Origin: Syncephalis plumigaleata
Lineage: Eukaryota > Zoopagomycota > Zoopagomycetes > Zoopagales > Piptocephalidaceae
Reading direction: 5' to 3'
Length of the DNA stretch: 35,041 bases
Assembly: GCA_025201365.1 (NCBI GenBank)
Contig: JAIXMF010000125.1
Coordinates: forward strand, 1 to 35,041
The notes below the pieces were generated by a model, which was given only the letters and a program-made list of their open reading frames with translations, was not told the DNA's origin and searched no databases. Below, piece by piece: positions 9,938 to 21,214 of the stretch (within the stretch, counting starts at the first letter, position 1; each line of letters begins with the position of its first letter). Both the position numbers and the translations under genes were made by a program.

Positions 9938-12113
9938 ATGGCAAAGTTACCCGCATTTTCTTTGATTCAGTCTAGCAGATATTACTACAATGGATTGGTG
10001 GTAGCATTGTTGATGGTTACCTTATATTGGACAAGTGTATCTGCCAGTATTATCATTCACAATAACAACAACAATAGCAGCAGCACTTTACAACTGCCAA
10101 CGTATAGTTTTTTCCAATATACTCAAAAACCATTTCAACACAGTGGCCTTGCCGTTCTATTGAATTTCACCACTGACTGCAAGCTTGAAACACCAAGTAA
10201 TCGTACACTCGCTAACACGAATACTACCACTGGATTGGTGGCGGTGGTTAATAACAATATTTACAAATCATCATGTGATTCGTTCAATGAGGTAAGTAAT
10301 ACTGTCATCGTCCATCTCACTTGATTTAAATTGTATATGACCAATCATTGTTTAGGTAGCTACCGAGGTATACAACTCACGTCCTACACTCGAGGAACTC
10401 GGTTATCCCAGACTTACGACCATTGTACTCGTATCACCACGGTCACCCGATTCAGCAGGTGGACCGGCCGATAAGTTTTGCACATTGGATGCCGACTACA
10501 GCTGCTATGAACCGCCCTTATTTGCCAGGCAAGCTGTTACCGATCCCGACGCTGAATCGGTACTCGGTAATAGCACCGATGCATCAGGCGATGTTCCTAT
10601 GGTGTTCATGAACAAACATGATGGCGGTATACTTGTGGAACAACTGACCAAGGAACCAGTAATGGTGACCATTAATTCCGGTGAGTAGTACTACCTACAC
10701 GTCAAATGTATCATTATCAGTATTTGTTGATCCCCATCTATATATACACAGAGTATGGAAGTTGGAATGATTATTTCCTCTCAAAAGGCTGGATAATAGG
10801 CAGATGGGTCATTTTCGGTCTGGTAAGTAGTAGTAGTAGTAGTAGTAGTAGTAGCAATTATGGCTTATTATACTCATATTCGCTTGCTAGAATGATCTTG
10901 TGGTTCTAGTGGCTATTCAGCAACTGGTGACCAAGTATAATTCCGGCTATGGTTCCGGAAGAATTATTCGTAATTGCGGACTGGCCTTTATCATTATCGG
11001 TGGTGCATGTAAGTACAAGCGTATTCGATGGGATATCTTCTTCTCGTCTAATGACATCGTGTCTGTTTTGTAGTTTACGCCGCTGGTTGCACCATGGGAG
11101 TACTTCGACCGGCTCATCGTGCCTTGAGCGATACTTCCACTTTAATATCTTCATTTTCTATCCTATTACTATTGTATCTTTGGTAGGTGATCCAACTATG
11201 ATGATGACATTTACAGAACAGTTGTTCATCATGTTTGTAACTAATCGAATAATGCAGGATCACTTCCTTACCCACTGCACGTAATTGGCATCGTAGCTCG
11301 ATTATCATTACTGGTGGTTTTGTCGGACTTCTCGACATTATCGTATGCGGTGTGCATATCGCGCATATTCCCGCCTCCTTTAGTTCGGATCATGTCGCGT
11401 ACAGTTTTACACAAATGGATACAGCTTTAGGCCTAGTGCTTATTACAATCTATCTTATTATCGGTAGGAATATATATCGACTTTATTTCGGGCTAATACG
11501 CGATCATCTAACGTCATCTTGCTTAGTCGTTCATTACTTTCGTAGTTATAAGAAAATTAACATGACAGGAGCAATGAAACGAACTACCCTCAAGGTAAGT
11601 TGTAGCAACGTAGTTTAATAATATATATATTCAATACCCATACTAATTACACTGTTCGTTGTTGATTAGCTTTCAATCATCACCTTATTGATCATGATAA
11701 CATGGCTAGCCGTGCATGTCACAACCTACTCGTACATTACACCGTTGGCGCACACGCCTGCTCATTCAATGGCTCTTCAATTCGTGCGCGCTTGCTTTTT
11801 TACAACTCGACAGGCATTACTGCTAATGGGATTCTCCATTGACATTAACTGCAGCGGTAGTGCGAATAACACACAGACACAACGAGATGTTGCACGTCTT
11901 AATATTGCATCGTTGGACACGCATCGATTTGGCGATACGAGTGGACCGAATTCAGCCTCAACCGACGTCGTTACACCTGTCTCCCCCGTAGGCACATACT
12001 CCTCGCGATCAGCCCTTCGTAATTCTAGGAGGGGACGCGACAATGATATGATAGACATTTTGTACGATGACAAGTTGGCCAATATTCCCGCCTTTATTTC
12101 AATGCGCAAGTAA
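9938..12113 (+). CDS. Seven-helix membrane protein A with secreted N-terminal domain (paralogue of B)
   Basis: Eight exons (9938-10291, 10356-10680, 10752-10822, 10891-11008, 11074-11182, 11258-11463, 11527-11594, 11670-12113) give 564 residues. A signal peptide or signal anchor lies at ~18-37, then an extracytoplasmic domain with several N-glycosylation sequons to ~238. Seven hydrophobic segments follow at roughly 239-262, 280-301, 311-330, 338-361, 381-400, 418-440 and 450-473, then a cytosolic tail of ~90 residues rich in Ser, Thr and Arg. The topology is receptor-like, but I recognise no family motif. The ectodomain loosely resembles a protease-associated (PA) fold (LVAVV ... SCDSFNE ... 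NSR ... LGYP ... TIVLV), a weak guess. All intron positions and phases match gene B on the other strand, which supports the model. It could be a receptor, transporter subunit or scaffold. Confidence 0.88.
10827..10854. repeat. TAG trinucleotide microsatellite in an intron
   Basis: A run of TAG units directly follows the GTAAG donor of intron 3 of the seven-helix protein A gene. It accounts for much of that short intron. Confidence 0.85.
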
Positions 12114-12301
12114 ATAAAATATCTAGTAAATTAGTGCTGTTTTTGTAATAGAAATTAAGGTTATTATTTGGTAACATCTAACAAACAAAGAAAAATGACG
12201 ATGATGATGAGCATCAGGGAATTGCAAGTTGAATATTCAGACAAGCGCGAGAAAAAAGAATCGATGCCACTTGAGCGTACTTTATCGTGAATACGCCCTT
12301 G

Positions 12302-14426
12302 TTAAAATGGTCGATCAGGATCCACAAGTAAACTAAGATTAACGTGATTTCCTTGCTGGCGATTTGCCCTTCCTACGATTGAACGACGTGATACCGCTAC
12401 AACAGAGGGCCGACGTTCATCTCCATATGAAAATGGGTGCTTTATACGTAGCGACTCCGTGGAGGCATTGTTTCTTTGATAGGGGGTGGCGGCACTATCA
12501 AGGGCAAAATACCTTTCCATTTCCTCCTCGGTCACTCTTATGCGTAAGAAACCGATGATTGACACACTTCTTAATATTAGGACAAGCTGGTAAAATATAA
12601 TGATATAAAATAGGGATGTTGGACGTCTAGCTAATGGCTTGAAGGAGTACAGCGTGGTAAGCAGCAGCAATAACAGTTGTGTCAATGCTTGCGATACACT
12701 CAGCAGGATCAACTACGATAATAGTAATAGCATTAGTAAATCAACAAAAGATGTTCAACTCGGCTAGTTTACCCTTCGTATTGCCCTACGCGTTTGTCCG
12801 CTAAGTGCATAGCTACACCATTTCCGATAGAATGCAACGCCTAACAATAATAATAGTTCAGCAGGTATGCTACTCTATACTAATATCCATTCAATTAAAT
12901 TACCGTAGGAACCAAAGAATACAATGTAAATCAATGAGGAAGCAGCGTTCGCACTCGATGTAATGATGGTTTCGAGCCATTGAAGATTAAATAAATTTGG
13001 TAGGTTCATCATGTTGATGATAGCAGTCATCATGATTAATACGCTAGCTATAGCTATCATGCAATAGCAACAGCGTCGCCATATTAGTGAAAAGTAGGGC
13101 AGTCGTATCAGCCTAGATCGAATGTTAGAACAATTAGATACGCATGATCTACTCACCATAACACCGCCAGTGTAATTAATCCAAGGTTGGCGGTTATCTC
13201 GCCTACAATGTAGAAAATACCACGGGTCAATTCAAGCAGTTTCAATGGTGGATACACAATCTGGCCTAATAGTATAATCCGTTAGTATTATTTTACTATG
13301 CAAAAGTGTTCTGCAAATACTTACATGCCGAAGAGATAATAACGAATGAGTAGGCCATATTTTTACAGTTGAAATGAAACTCTTTCCATAAGAATAGTTG
13401 AAATATTCGGAAAAATCCTATAAATAAAATGACGGCATTCTATCGTATTGCAGGAAGAATCAACATTTGCCCATTTTATATATGTATATGTATACAAGTC
13501 TATTTGAGCTAGAATGACTTACCGCGCAAGATATCAGCCATGTTATGGCAGCATAATCACTGGTAGCAAAGTAAACATTCCACGGGCCAGCATCTAAACA
13601 AAATGATTAGTACTATATTAGTTCATTCACTGGTATTTACCTTGATTTAGAATGCCAGTAACGGTGTTGCGTGCATTCGAGTGGATAGTATTCCATGCAT
13701 GTCGTCCATCAGAGGTATTCAGTAAGGCTATCGTGACATTCCCATTCAAATTTGGTGGCTTATAGCATGGTATATCCTCCATTGTATCGGTGCGACAATA
13801 GGATGCAAACGGACCTTGCGCCTCCTCACTCTCCACAGTAATTAATACGGCTGCCAATGCTGGATAACCATTATCGAGTAGTTTCATCCTACTATTTAAT
13901 ACTGTATTGATTGTCTATTAGTGATCATCATCATTGTTAGCACCACTATTGCATTACAATGAATTACAAGCTTAACTTGTTTGTAGGACTGGCATCCAGC
14001 AGTTAGCATCGCATCTGGATCTATGAGCACAAGCGTACGATTAGCCCCAACGATGCCATGAGCGATGGTGGCCGTCTCGTTTGTCGATAATACAGGCCAT
14101 GGATTAATGGTGCAGTTGGAGCTGAAGGATGTCGATAGGATGATTCCTTTTATGCCTGCATTAGTACTATTATGCGATAATTTTGTAGTATTGCTAGGTG
14201 TATACTGGAAATAGTTGGATGTTGCGTAGATTTGCGATCCCGTCGATAGTTGTAACCGAGCAGCTACTGGATGAATGTTTATGCCAACTATTACATGTAG
14301 CAAGATGATGATAATGCAGATTTGATTAAGGAAATGCACTAGACTCTTTCTCAGTTGCTTTCCCTGTAACCCTCTTGTTTTGTGGCGCATCATTAAATGA
14401 AGCTGTGCATCCAGTGCCGCTATCAT
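12302..14426 (-). CDS. Seven-helix membrane protein B with secreted N-terminal domain (paralogue of A)
   Basis: Eight exons (14426-13977, 13914-13641, 13593-13523, 13439-13325, 13265-13157, 13112-12904, 12840-12773, 12712-12302) give 568 residues. A hydrophobic segment near residues 35-50 (ICIIIILLHVIVG) should be a signal peptide or anchor, followed by a glycosylated ectodomain, about seven hydrophobic segments, and a basic, Ser-rich tail. The paralogy with A is plain in ...NSR(x)n...GYP, in GxWNxYF at the exon 2/3 junction, and in aligned helices. Exons 3, 5 and 7 have identical lengths in both genes (71, 109 and 68 bp). Two choices relied on this alignment: the GTTAAG donor of intron 1, and the exon 4 acceptor at 13440-13441. 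ATGs at 14426 and 14393 are both possible starts. The function is unknown. Confidence 0.86.
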
Positions 14427-14972
14427 TCCATGGAATCCACTATGTAGCTTGCTTAACAACGAACAATGTATTGATTATAAATTAGTTTCACGAATAATTA
14501 GTATTACGATTAATGACAATGATAATAGTTGAAGAAGTGGCGATGAAAGTATCTAGCCGGAGGTTGCTCCATTTGAAGCAGACAATTATTGCTTGAAAGT
14601 AAGGGCTCGAATGGAAATTATACATACTGCACGGTAACATTTGTAGCACTGATTATTGTGCCACCGCATGAAAGTAAAGCCTATTCAGGTATGAGTACCA
14701 ATTTGGAAGGATCGACACCTGGCCTTGTCATTTGACATGCAAATACACTGAATTCCCGTACATAATGTAAAATGTATATAATAAATTTATAGAATATTAA
14801 AGCGTAAATATATATATCGTATTAATCATATAGGTAATTATAATAATGATACTGCTACTACTAATACTAGCACAATAGAATAGAATAGAATAGATAAGAT
14901 AAAATAGTAAGGAATAATCGATCACATCATTATAAACAACAACAACAATAACAACAGCAGCAGCAGTATACC
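14427..14972. other. Intergenic region between two minus-strand genes
   Basis: This holds the promoter of seven-helix gene B and the 3' end of the arrestin-like gene. It is AT-rich, with TAGAA repeats at about 14877-14893 and an ACAACA/CAGCAG run near 14938-14966. No gene is visible. Confidence 0.55.
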
Positions 14973-17900
14973 TTAAGAAGTTATTATATCAGAGTTCATA
15001 GATGATAGTGATGGTCGTTCCTTTGCTGTTGGTTCATCTTGTTGATTTTGTCGTGCAATAATTGTATCTTGATTGAATTCAGCTTCCGTGTTTAAAGATT
15101 GATCTGGATTAACAACATGAAGTGCACGAGGCAGTAAACCTCGACCAAAAGTGGATGCAGGTGTACCTGATGTATCTCCAGTGGCAGTACCGCTACCAGT
15201 AGTGGCAGCTGCATTGGCCGTCCAAGGTTTCACCGGTAATCGTGTAAAAATGTCGTCATCAACATCAACGTCACCATTAGCGATCTCTGCTATATCATGA
15301 TTGTTCGTAGTCCAACCGGTGATGCCTTGATTCAAAGAAGCAGATGTAGGACCAGCTTTAGAGCTACTTGGTGTTGGATCAGATAATTGTGGTTCAAGCA
15401 TGATAGCTTCTGAATCATCCTCGGTACTAGCCAACGATGTCACTTCTATACTTGAATCAATTAATGACTACTGTATAAAAGATGTGCACTAATGTAGAGA
15501 TACTCACCTGATGTGACCGGTAATTCAACATTAGCATCCAATTCAATACCTAATGACATTGAACGAATAATGAATGAATGAATGAGTGAAATAGGGTTAT
15601 GCATGATGATTTCTTACCATGTGCGCCATAATAAGTTGAATACACTCTGTTAGCTGATCGTTCCACCTTTCGAGCATATTCTCTATTGGCTATATATACA
15701 TATACATATACATATACATATATATATTGTTAATCATCAATTTGTATCAATTATTACTAAGACACTCACCGTCATTATCAGTATCTTCATTGCCTTCGGG
15801 TGTAAGATCACTCCATGAGGCTGGATGAGTGACATAGATTGGTAATTCTACTGTTAGATCCTTACTATTAAATAGAAATATGCTTAGTGCTCGTCGATGA
15901 TATAAATGTGGTATAATTAATGATAGATTACCTAAGATGCATATGTAGTGATACTTGTAGAATGTGACTAACACGTAATAATGTCGTATTCCTCAATGAT
16001 ATACTATTATGCTATAGCGAGTAAATGAATGAGTACTATAGGATACAGATAATAGTATGATTGATATACACTTACAGGTATGGTAAGTGCTAGTGTTACT
16101 TCACGCTCTTCCTCCGGATCAAATTGCCAGTCATCTCCTCTGTATGTACGCTCCGCCACTAGACGACAATTAGAATCGAGTACCGATTGTGTTTGTTGTG
16201 ATAGTTCGCCTTCAACGAATGCATCACGCTTTGTCGTGACACGATGCCATAATGCGAATCGAATCCTACTAACCTGTATCATTTTTGTTCGTTTAATAAG
16301 TATAAACTACTACGCTTACGTATTCTTAATAGGTTGACAATAACTTACACGCTTCCTTGTGTGATTACGAACACCTAGACGCACGTAAACAATCCCACCC
16401 GACGATACTAGACGACGTGTTGTCTCAGCAATACATGAGAGATGACCATCACCACCGAGGAATGCTCGTTTACGCGCTTCAGCACGTACTCGTTCGGCAC
16501 GCGCTAGTTTGACCTCTTCCGCCGACCATCGCTCGTAAATGCAAACTGATCGTGTATGAGCAACCACTTCGGATCGATTACCCGAGGCACACACTTGAGC
16601 AACACTAGTTGATAAGTGAAATGACCATTATTAATATTCACTACCAGTAGTCATAATAATAAATTGTGATGCCACATTACCAAGCAATCATATAGCGTAT
16701 CGAGCCAACCTTTGATCGGAAACTACTGGGTAACTTATCGGATAGCGAGAATGCAAACTGTAGAGTAGTCGTCGTTTTACGTGCTTGCCAATAGCCATCT
16801 CGATCTAATAACATTATTGGTGAATAGATACTCAAGAAACTATTATTGCCATTTGATTACCTGGTGGTAGACTGCGTACAGCAGCATCACAAGGAGTGTT
16901 AGCATCTTGTAGCAAAGTGCGTGCCCGATAGAATAAACAACGTCTTCCACCATTAAATCGACTATTAGTTGATGAATCCGATGTCACCTCTAATCAATAC
17001 ATAATGACAATCGTTTAATAATCACATTACTAGTTATTACATAGGATAATTACTTACCTTCGATGCCAATCACCTCCACCGATACTTCACCGAGTCGAAT
17101 AGATGATGACTGGCATTGTATTTCAATTCTACCCGTAACTAGTCCACCCGCACAAAAGAATGCTCGATCGAAACGCATTGATATACCGAATTTACCATTT
17201 TTTGAGGTTGGTCGTGCAACAAGTAAAGTTGAAATAGCCGGTCCTTCATTATTATTACTGATGCTATTATTACTATTACTATTATTTGTAGGAGTCGATA
17301 ATTTCGCGTCATTACTTGCAGTTTGGCGTAGACCACCACCACCACCACCTACAACTGCATCGATATTCGTCTCTAGTGTTCGCTGACTGGGATCCGGTAC
17401 AGGACTAGCGATGCTTGGTCTATCAGATCGACTGATCAATGGAAATGCCGGTGGCACATTGGAGGATGCTGCACCCGCTATCGATTGTACAAATAGTGTG
17501 GATGGCCGTGATGAAGCACTGGATGATGAGGATGCCGATGATGGATGTCGTGGTAAATGCTCGACATGATTCACTGATGGCGTGGAATGACGCGTGGAAT
17601 AAGCGGCAGACGATGACGTGGTCGCGGGACGTTCCGAACTTTGCGATGTACTATGCGATGTACTCTGTGATCCATTTCGTAATAGATGATTATCAATGAC
17701 ATCGAGTGATATAGGCGAGAATGGACGATTTATCTCGCCTTGACTCATATGACGCGGTCTTGACGTGGTCGATGAAGCAATGGAGGATGATATCGATGCA
17801 CTAATAGGCAGTTGATCTGATGATACAATTCTTCTATGATACGGCTGACGTTGATTATTATTATTATTGTTACTATTAGGGCTGTTGTTACTATATTGAT

Positions 17901-18705
17901 TGGTAGGACGTGTGTAGCATGATTGATTATAGTCGGTAGATGTCGATACTAGATCCGTATCCGGTTGATTGTAATGGTAATAATGATTATTGGCAATAGG
18001 TTCCGCGTTCATCTCTGTAGGGCTATGAGTGTTGTAGACAGAGTAGGCATTAGATACTTGAGAGAAAGCCACGGTAGATACAGGTGGTGACACGGTAGAT
18101 TGTCGATTAATGTCAATAGCATTCCCATGAGCATCATGAAGTTGTTGCAATGATGCTACTGAGTAGCGTGAATTAAAACGATCTGGGTAATGCGTTGACT
18201 CTCTGATAGGACGTCGATTTACACCAGGTGATGTATGAGGAAGTGGAGGAGCAGCAGCATCTGCAGCAATATTGGCATAGGCAGCTGAAGTTGATTGTAT
18301 GGCATAATGGATTGAATAAGTGTCATTATCGGTATTTGCGACGGTGTTAGCATTGGTTGTCGTAGAAGAGTGTGGTGACCATGGTCTACCTTGTGCATGA
18401 CTCGTATGGCTTAACGGAGATGAAGATGGATAAGGAGCAGCATTAGATGTTGATTGGTGATTACCTTGTGAATAGTTACTATATTCATTATGAGCATTGT
18501 GATCACTATAAGCGACAGATTGTGTTGTATAATTTGATGTTTGCAGTCTCATTTGCTGTGAATGTTGTACGTAGCGATTAGAATATGGATCAGTAATGGT
18601 AGGTCGCGGATAATCATTTGCATCATAGCCTGATTGTCGATTACTTAATGGTGAGTTAGGGGAATAGTCTGCACTACCCTTTGCCATGCTTGCTTCATCC
18701 GGCAT
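14973..18705 (-). CDS. Large arrestin-like (arrestin N/C) adaptor protein
   Basis: Ten exons (18705-17058, 16989-16861, 16804-16681, 16604-16349, 16273-16076, 16011-15932, 15864-15770, 15689-15618, 15549-15508, 15445-14973) give 1038 residues. The first ~500 residues are disordered and rich in Ser, Asn, Thr, Tyr and His. The arrestin N sandwich starts near 505 (ISMRFDRAFFCAGG, LVTGRIEIQC, IRLGEVSVEVIGIEG) and continues through LQFAFSLSDKLPSSF and GSIRYMI. The C sandwich includes VRLGVRNHTRKR, TLALTIP, LQVSLHM and DLTVELPIYV. A charged stretch rich in Ala, Arg and Glu (~640-665) lies in the middle. Fungal proteins of this class link ubiquitin ligases to membrane cargo; that role is inferred. 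I see no PPxY motif, the usual Rsp5/NEDD4 docking site. The acidic, Ser/Thr-rich tail occupies the last ~155 residues. The first in-frame ATG is at 18705. Confidence 0.88.
15691..15728. repeat. TA/CATA microsatellite in an intron
   Basis: A tract of TATACATA units lies in the intron between exons 7 and 8 of the arrestin-like gene, directly beside the acceptor of exon 8. Confidence 0.8.
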
Positions 18706-20929
18706 GATGAGTATGCTTGCCAAGAATGATAATAAATATTAAATATCAATGAACAACCTCGAGTCAATTAGACAATCGTATATATCGAGAGTACTAATCA
18801 ACCTAATAGCAATAACAGTAGCATTCGTTACTAGTTGAATTACACACTGCCTACTGATACTATTATTGTTGTTGTTGCTATTATTATTGTCACCAATAAA
18901 CAAAGCTGCCCTATTAAACCAATAGCATATATGCATATATATATATATCATTGGTTAGCATTTACTATATGCGATACAGACCATGGTATATCATTAAAGC
19001 ATAGCATATAGAGAGCTGTAAACGAGTATTACATCTACTAAACACATAAATCCTTACTTACCTAGTAATTACCGTTACGTTATCTACAAATAAATAGACA
19101 AAGGAACACTTGGCATAGACGTATGAACTATTGCAGCACGAAATGACAAGAGAACGCAGGAAGTAGGAAAGGAAATAGAGACAAAAAAGTGTAATGAACA
19201 ATAAGAGGAAAGGGTAACATTTCGTATAGTGACGTTCGTTATAATTGACGATCAACACCAATTGAATACAAAATCCTACCTACTTCATTAATAACAATAA
19301 TAACAGCAATATCACTATTTTATTAACTATTTGCTTACTGATTAACTATGATGATGACTGAATGAGTGATGTGGTCTCGTGTTTTGTTGATTCTAAATAT
19401 CAATAGGTCACGTGGAATGTATGTCTAAATGAGCTTTAAACTTCAAATGGAGATGGAAAAATGGAAAAATCGGTAGATTCTATAATTTACTTGCCGCCAC
19501 TATAATCGGAGTCACAACACACATTTTTTAAAGCACAAGCATAAAATAAAATCTATTTTTTCCTTGCCTTTTCCTCATTCCTTTGCTGTGTACGCGTGTA
19601 GATGTATGTGTGTGTAGATATATATATATATATAATTCAATAGTACACTATTTGATCGTAGATCACCTATTGTTTACAGTTTCTATCCTCGATGATGTGC
19701 TATTTTGTTTGGTAACCTATCTCGAGTGTTCGTTCTACGGTCTCTTTGGTAAACTACAATTACATAGCATAGCGTAGCATAACATAACAACATTACATCA
19801 TCAATTGTAGTGGTAGTAGTTACGATTACAGTGACAAGTAAGTATCCTTTCTATTTGACTATTCGCGTATTTATTATTGTATTTAGTATATGTATTATCG
19901 TGTTTTATGAGCATACTTTATTCTAATCATCAGTACGGATTAGTGTATGCTTCAAAAATAGATTATTAGATATTAGGGATGAACTATATTGATATGCTAG
20001 TAGGCTCTAACAAAGTGTTTCATCTTCAAACATCTACCTCTTACAATGTCAGTAATACGTGTATGTACATACCTCATAAAACATGTTATCTATCCTTTAA
20101 CTACTAAATTGATCCGTTCGTTTGGTTCGGCAATTATGCTGAAACGTTTCCCTCCTCTTCAATAAGGATGCTATACTCGCTGATCATCGACATTGTATTA
20201 GCCGATGGTATTCCTATTAGAAGTATCATGCAGAAAGTATCGGATAAACGATGAATGGGAAATAGGATGCACGTGTGTGCGTGTGTGTGTTGCGAGCTAT
20301 ATTATCGGTATCATTCTGGATAGTGCTCACTGAAGAGTGACATCTCGCTCTCTCTCCTCTTCGCTATCCGTGTCCACGCCTTGCTCTCTTCTCGTTTCCT
20401 ATGTAACTGGTAATCTGTGTCATTTGGCATACTTTTGGGTTTACCTCTTCTTACCTCTTTGTTTCCCTGACTCAAGTCCATACTTTTCTTTTCTGACGAG
20501 AGTGGCTTCTAAACGAGATCAGTTACTCATTTCGTTCTTTTGCAAGTCGTATTATCATTATTGTTATTATTATTACTACTATTCTACTGCTATTGCTATT
20601 TCTTAATTCGTTCCAATTACCTGATTCTTGCCTCTGTGGTGAAGATTGCAGGCCCATTCTTCTCAGTACCACTACTAGCATTCTTGATATTTAACACGTT
20701 TTCCATCACACTCCGTGTCCGCATTATTGGGCTTTTTCCGTTTCCTTCATTCTCGCTTTTTATTCATCGTATTTCTAAGCATCGTATTCACTTCTGATTG
20801 TATGTAGGAATTGTGCTTACATATTTATAACTTACTAACTATATTGACTATATTGTATACCTTGTTCCTATAGGACGCCTTTTCTGACCAGTTGTTATTC
20901 CTGTTATCATCCTGCATATCTAGGCGTAA

Positions 20930-20973
20930 ACACACTCACACTCACACTCACAAACGCACAAACGCACAAACGC
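20930..20973. repeat. CACACT / ACAAACGC short tandem repeats
   Basis: About three CACACT-like units run into three ACAAACGC-like units, upstream of the ML-TRP gene. Confidence 0.8.
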
Positions 20974-21080
20974 ATATATATACACAACACCTTGGCCTAA
21001 TCTCCTTGACATTTACAGATTTACATTTTGCATACAAAGCATATATTCCGATAACTCGCATTGACTATATACGCTCGCTG

Positions 21081-21118
21081 CTATCTATCTATCTATCTAT
21101 CTTTCTATCTATCCATTT
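21081..21118. repeat. CTAT tetranucleotide microsatellite
   Basis: Consecutive CTAT units with one CTTT interruption lie within 150 bp of the ML-TRP start codon, probably in its 5' leader. Confidence 0.85.
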
Positions 21119-21214
21119 ATCCATTATCGCATTTCATTTCCAACTTATCTACACGTTTCGCTTCGTTTTTTCTTCGTTTGGCCGTAGCAACTCACACTTA
21201 TAAAGAATTAGAAA

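Larger units (their letters stand above)
20340..21200 (+). promoter_or_regulatory. Pyrimidine-rich upstream region of the ML-TRP gene
   Basis: The plus strand is strongly T/C-biased for about 850 bp up to the start codon, with CTCTCTCTCC, TTTTCTTTTCTG and CTAT repeats. Fungal promoters and 5' leaders often carry such tracts close to transcription starts. This one is unusually long. The regulatory role is inferred from position and composition. Confidence 0.4.
18706..21214. other. 2.5-kb divergent intergenic region, arrestin-like / ML-TRP
   Basis: This is the largest gap in the window, between divergent start codons. It carries several microsatellites, including TA at 19618-19635, and a long pyrimidine-rich right half. 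Open frames such as 19583-19777, 20337-20606 and 20540-20797 translate to low-complexity Ser/Leu/Tyr-rich strings and have no domain support. A non-coding RNA or a 5' leader with introns could be hidden here, but I cannot show one. Confidence 0.55.

Noticed and set aside
13325-13438. Acceptor at 13415-13416 for exon 4 of seven-helix protein B
   Set aside because: It breaks the frame relative to exon 3. The upstream acceptor at 13440-13441 keeps the frame and aligns with the same exon of protein A.
20337-20797. Overlapping Ser/Leu/Tyr-rich open frames before the ML-TRP gene
   Set aside because: They follow from the pyrimidine bias of the region and have no domain or splice support.
18706-21214. 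tRNA or other structured RNA gene in the large gap
   Set aside because: By eye I found no T-loop/B-box-like sequence with matching arms. A covariance-model scan would be needed to be sure.
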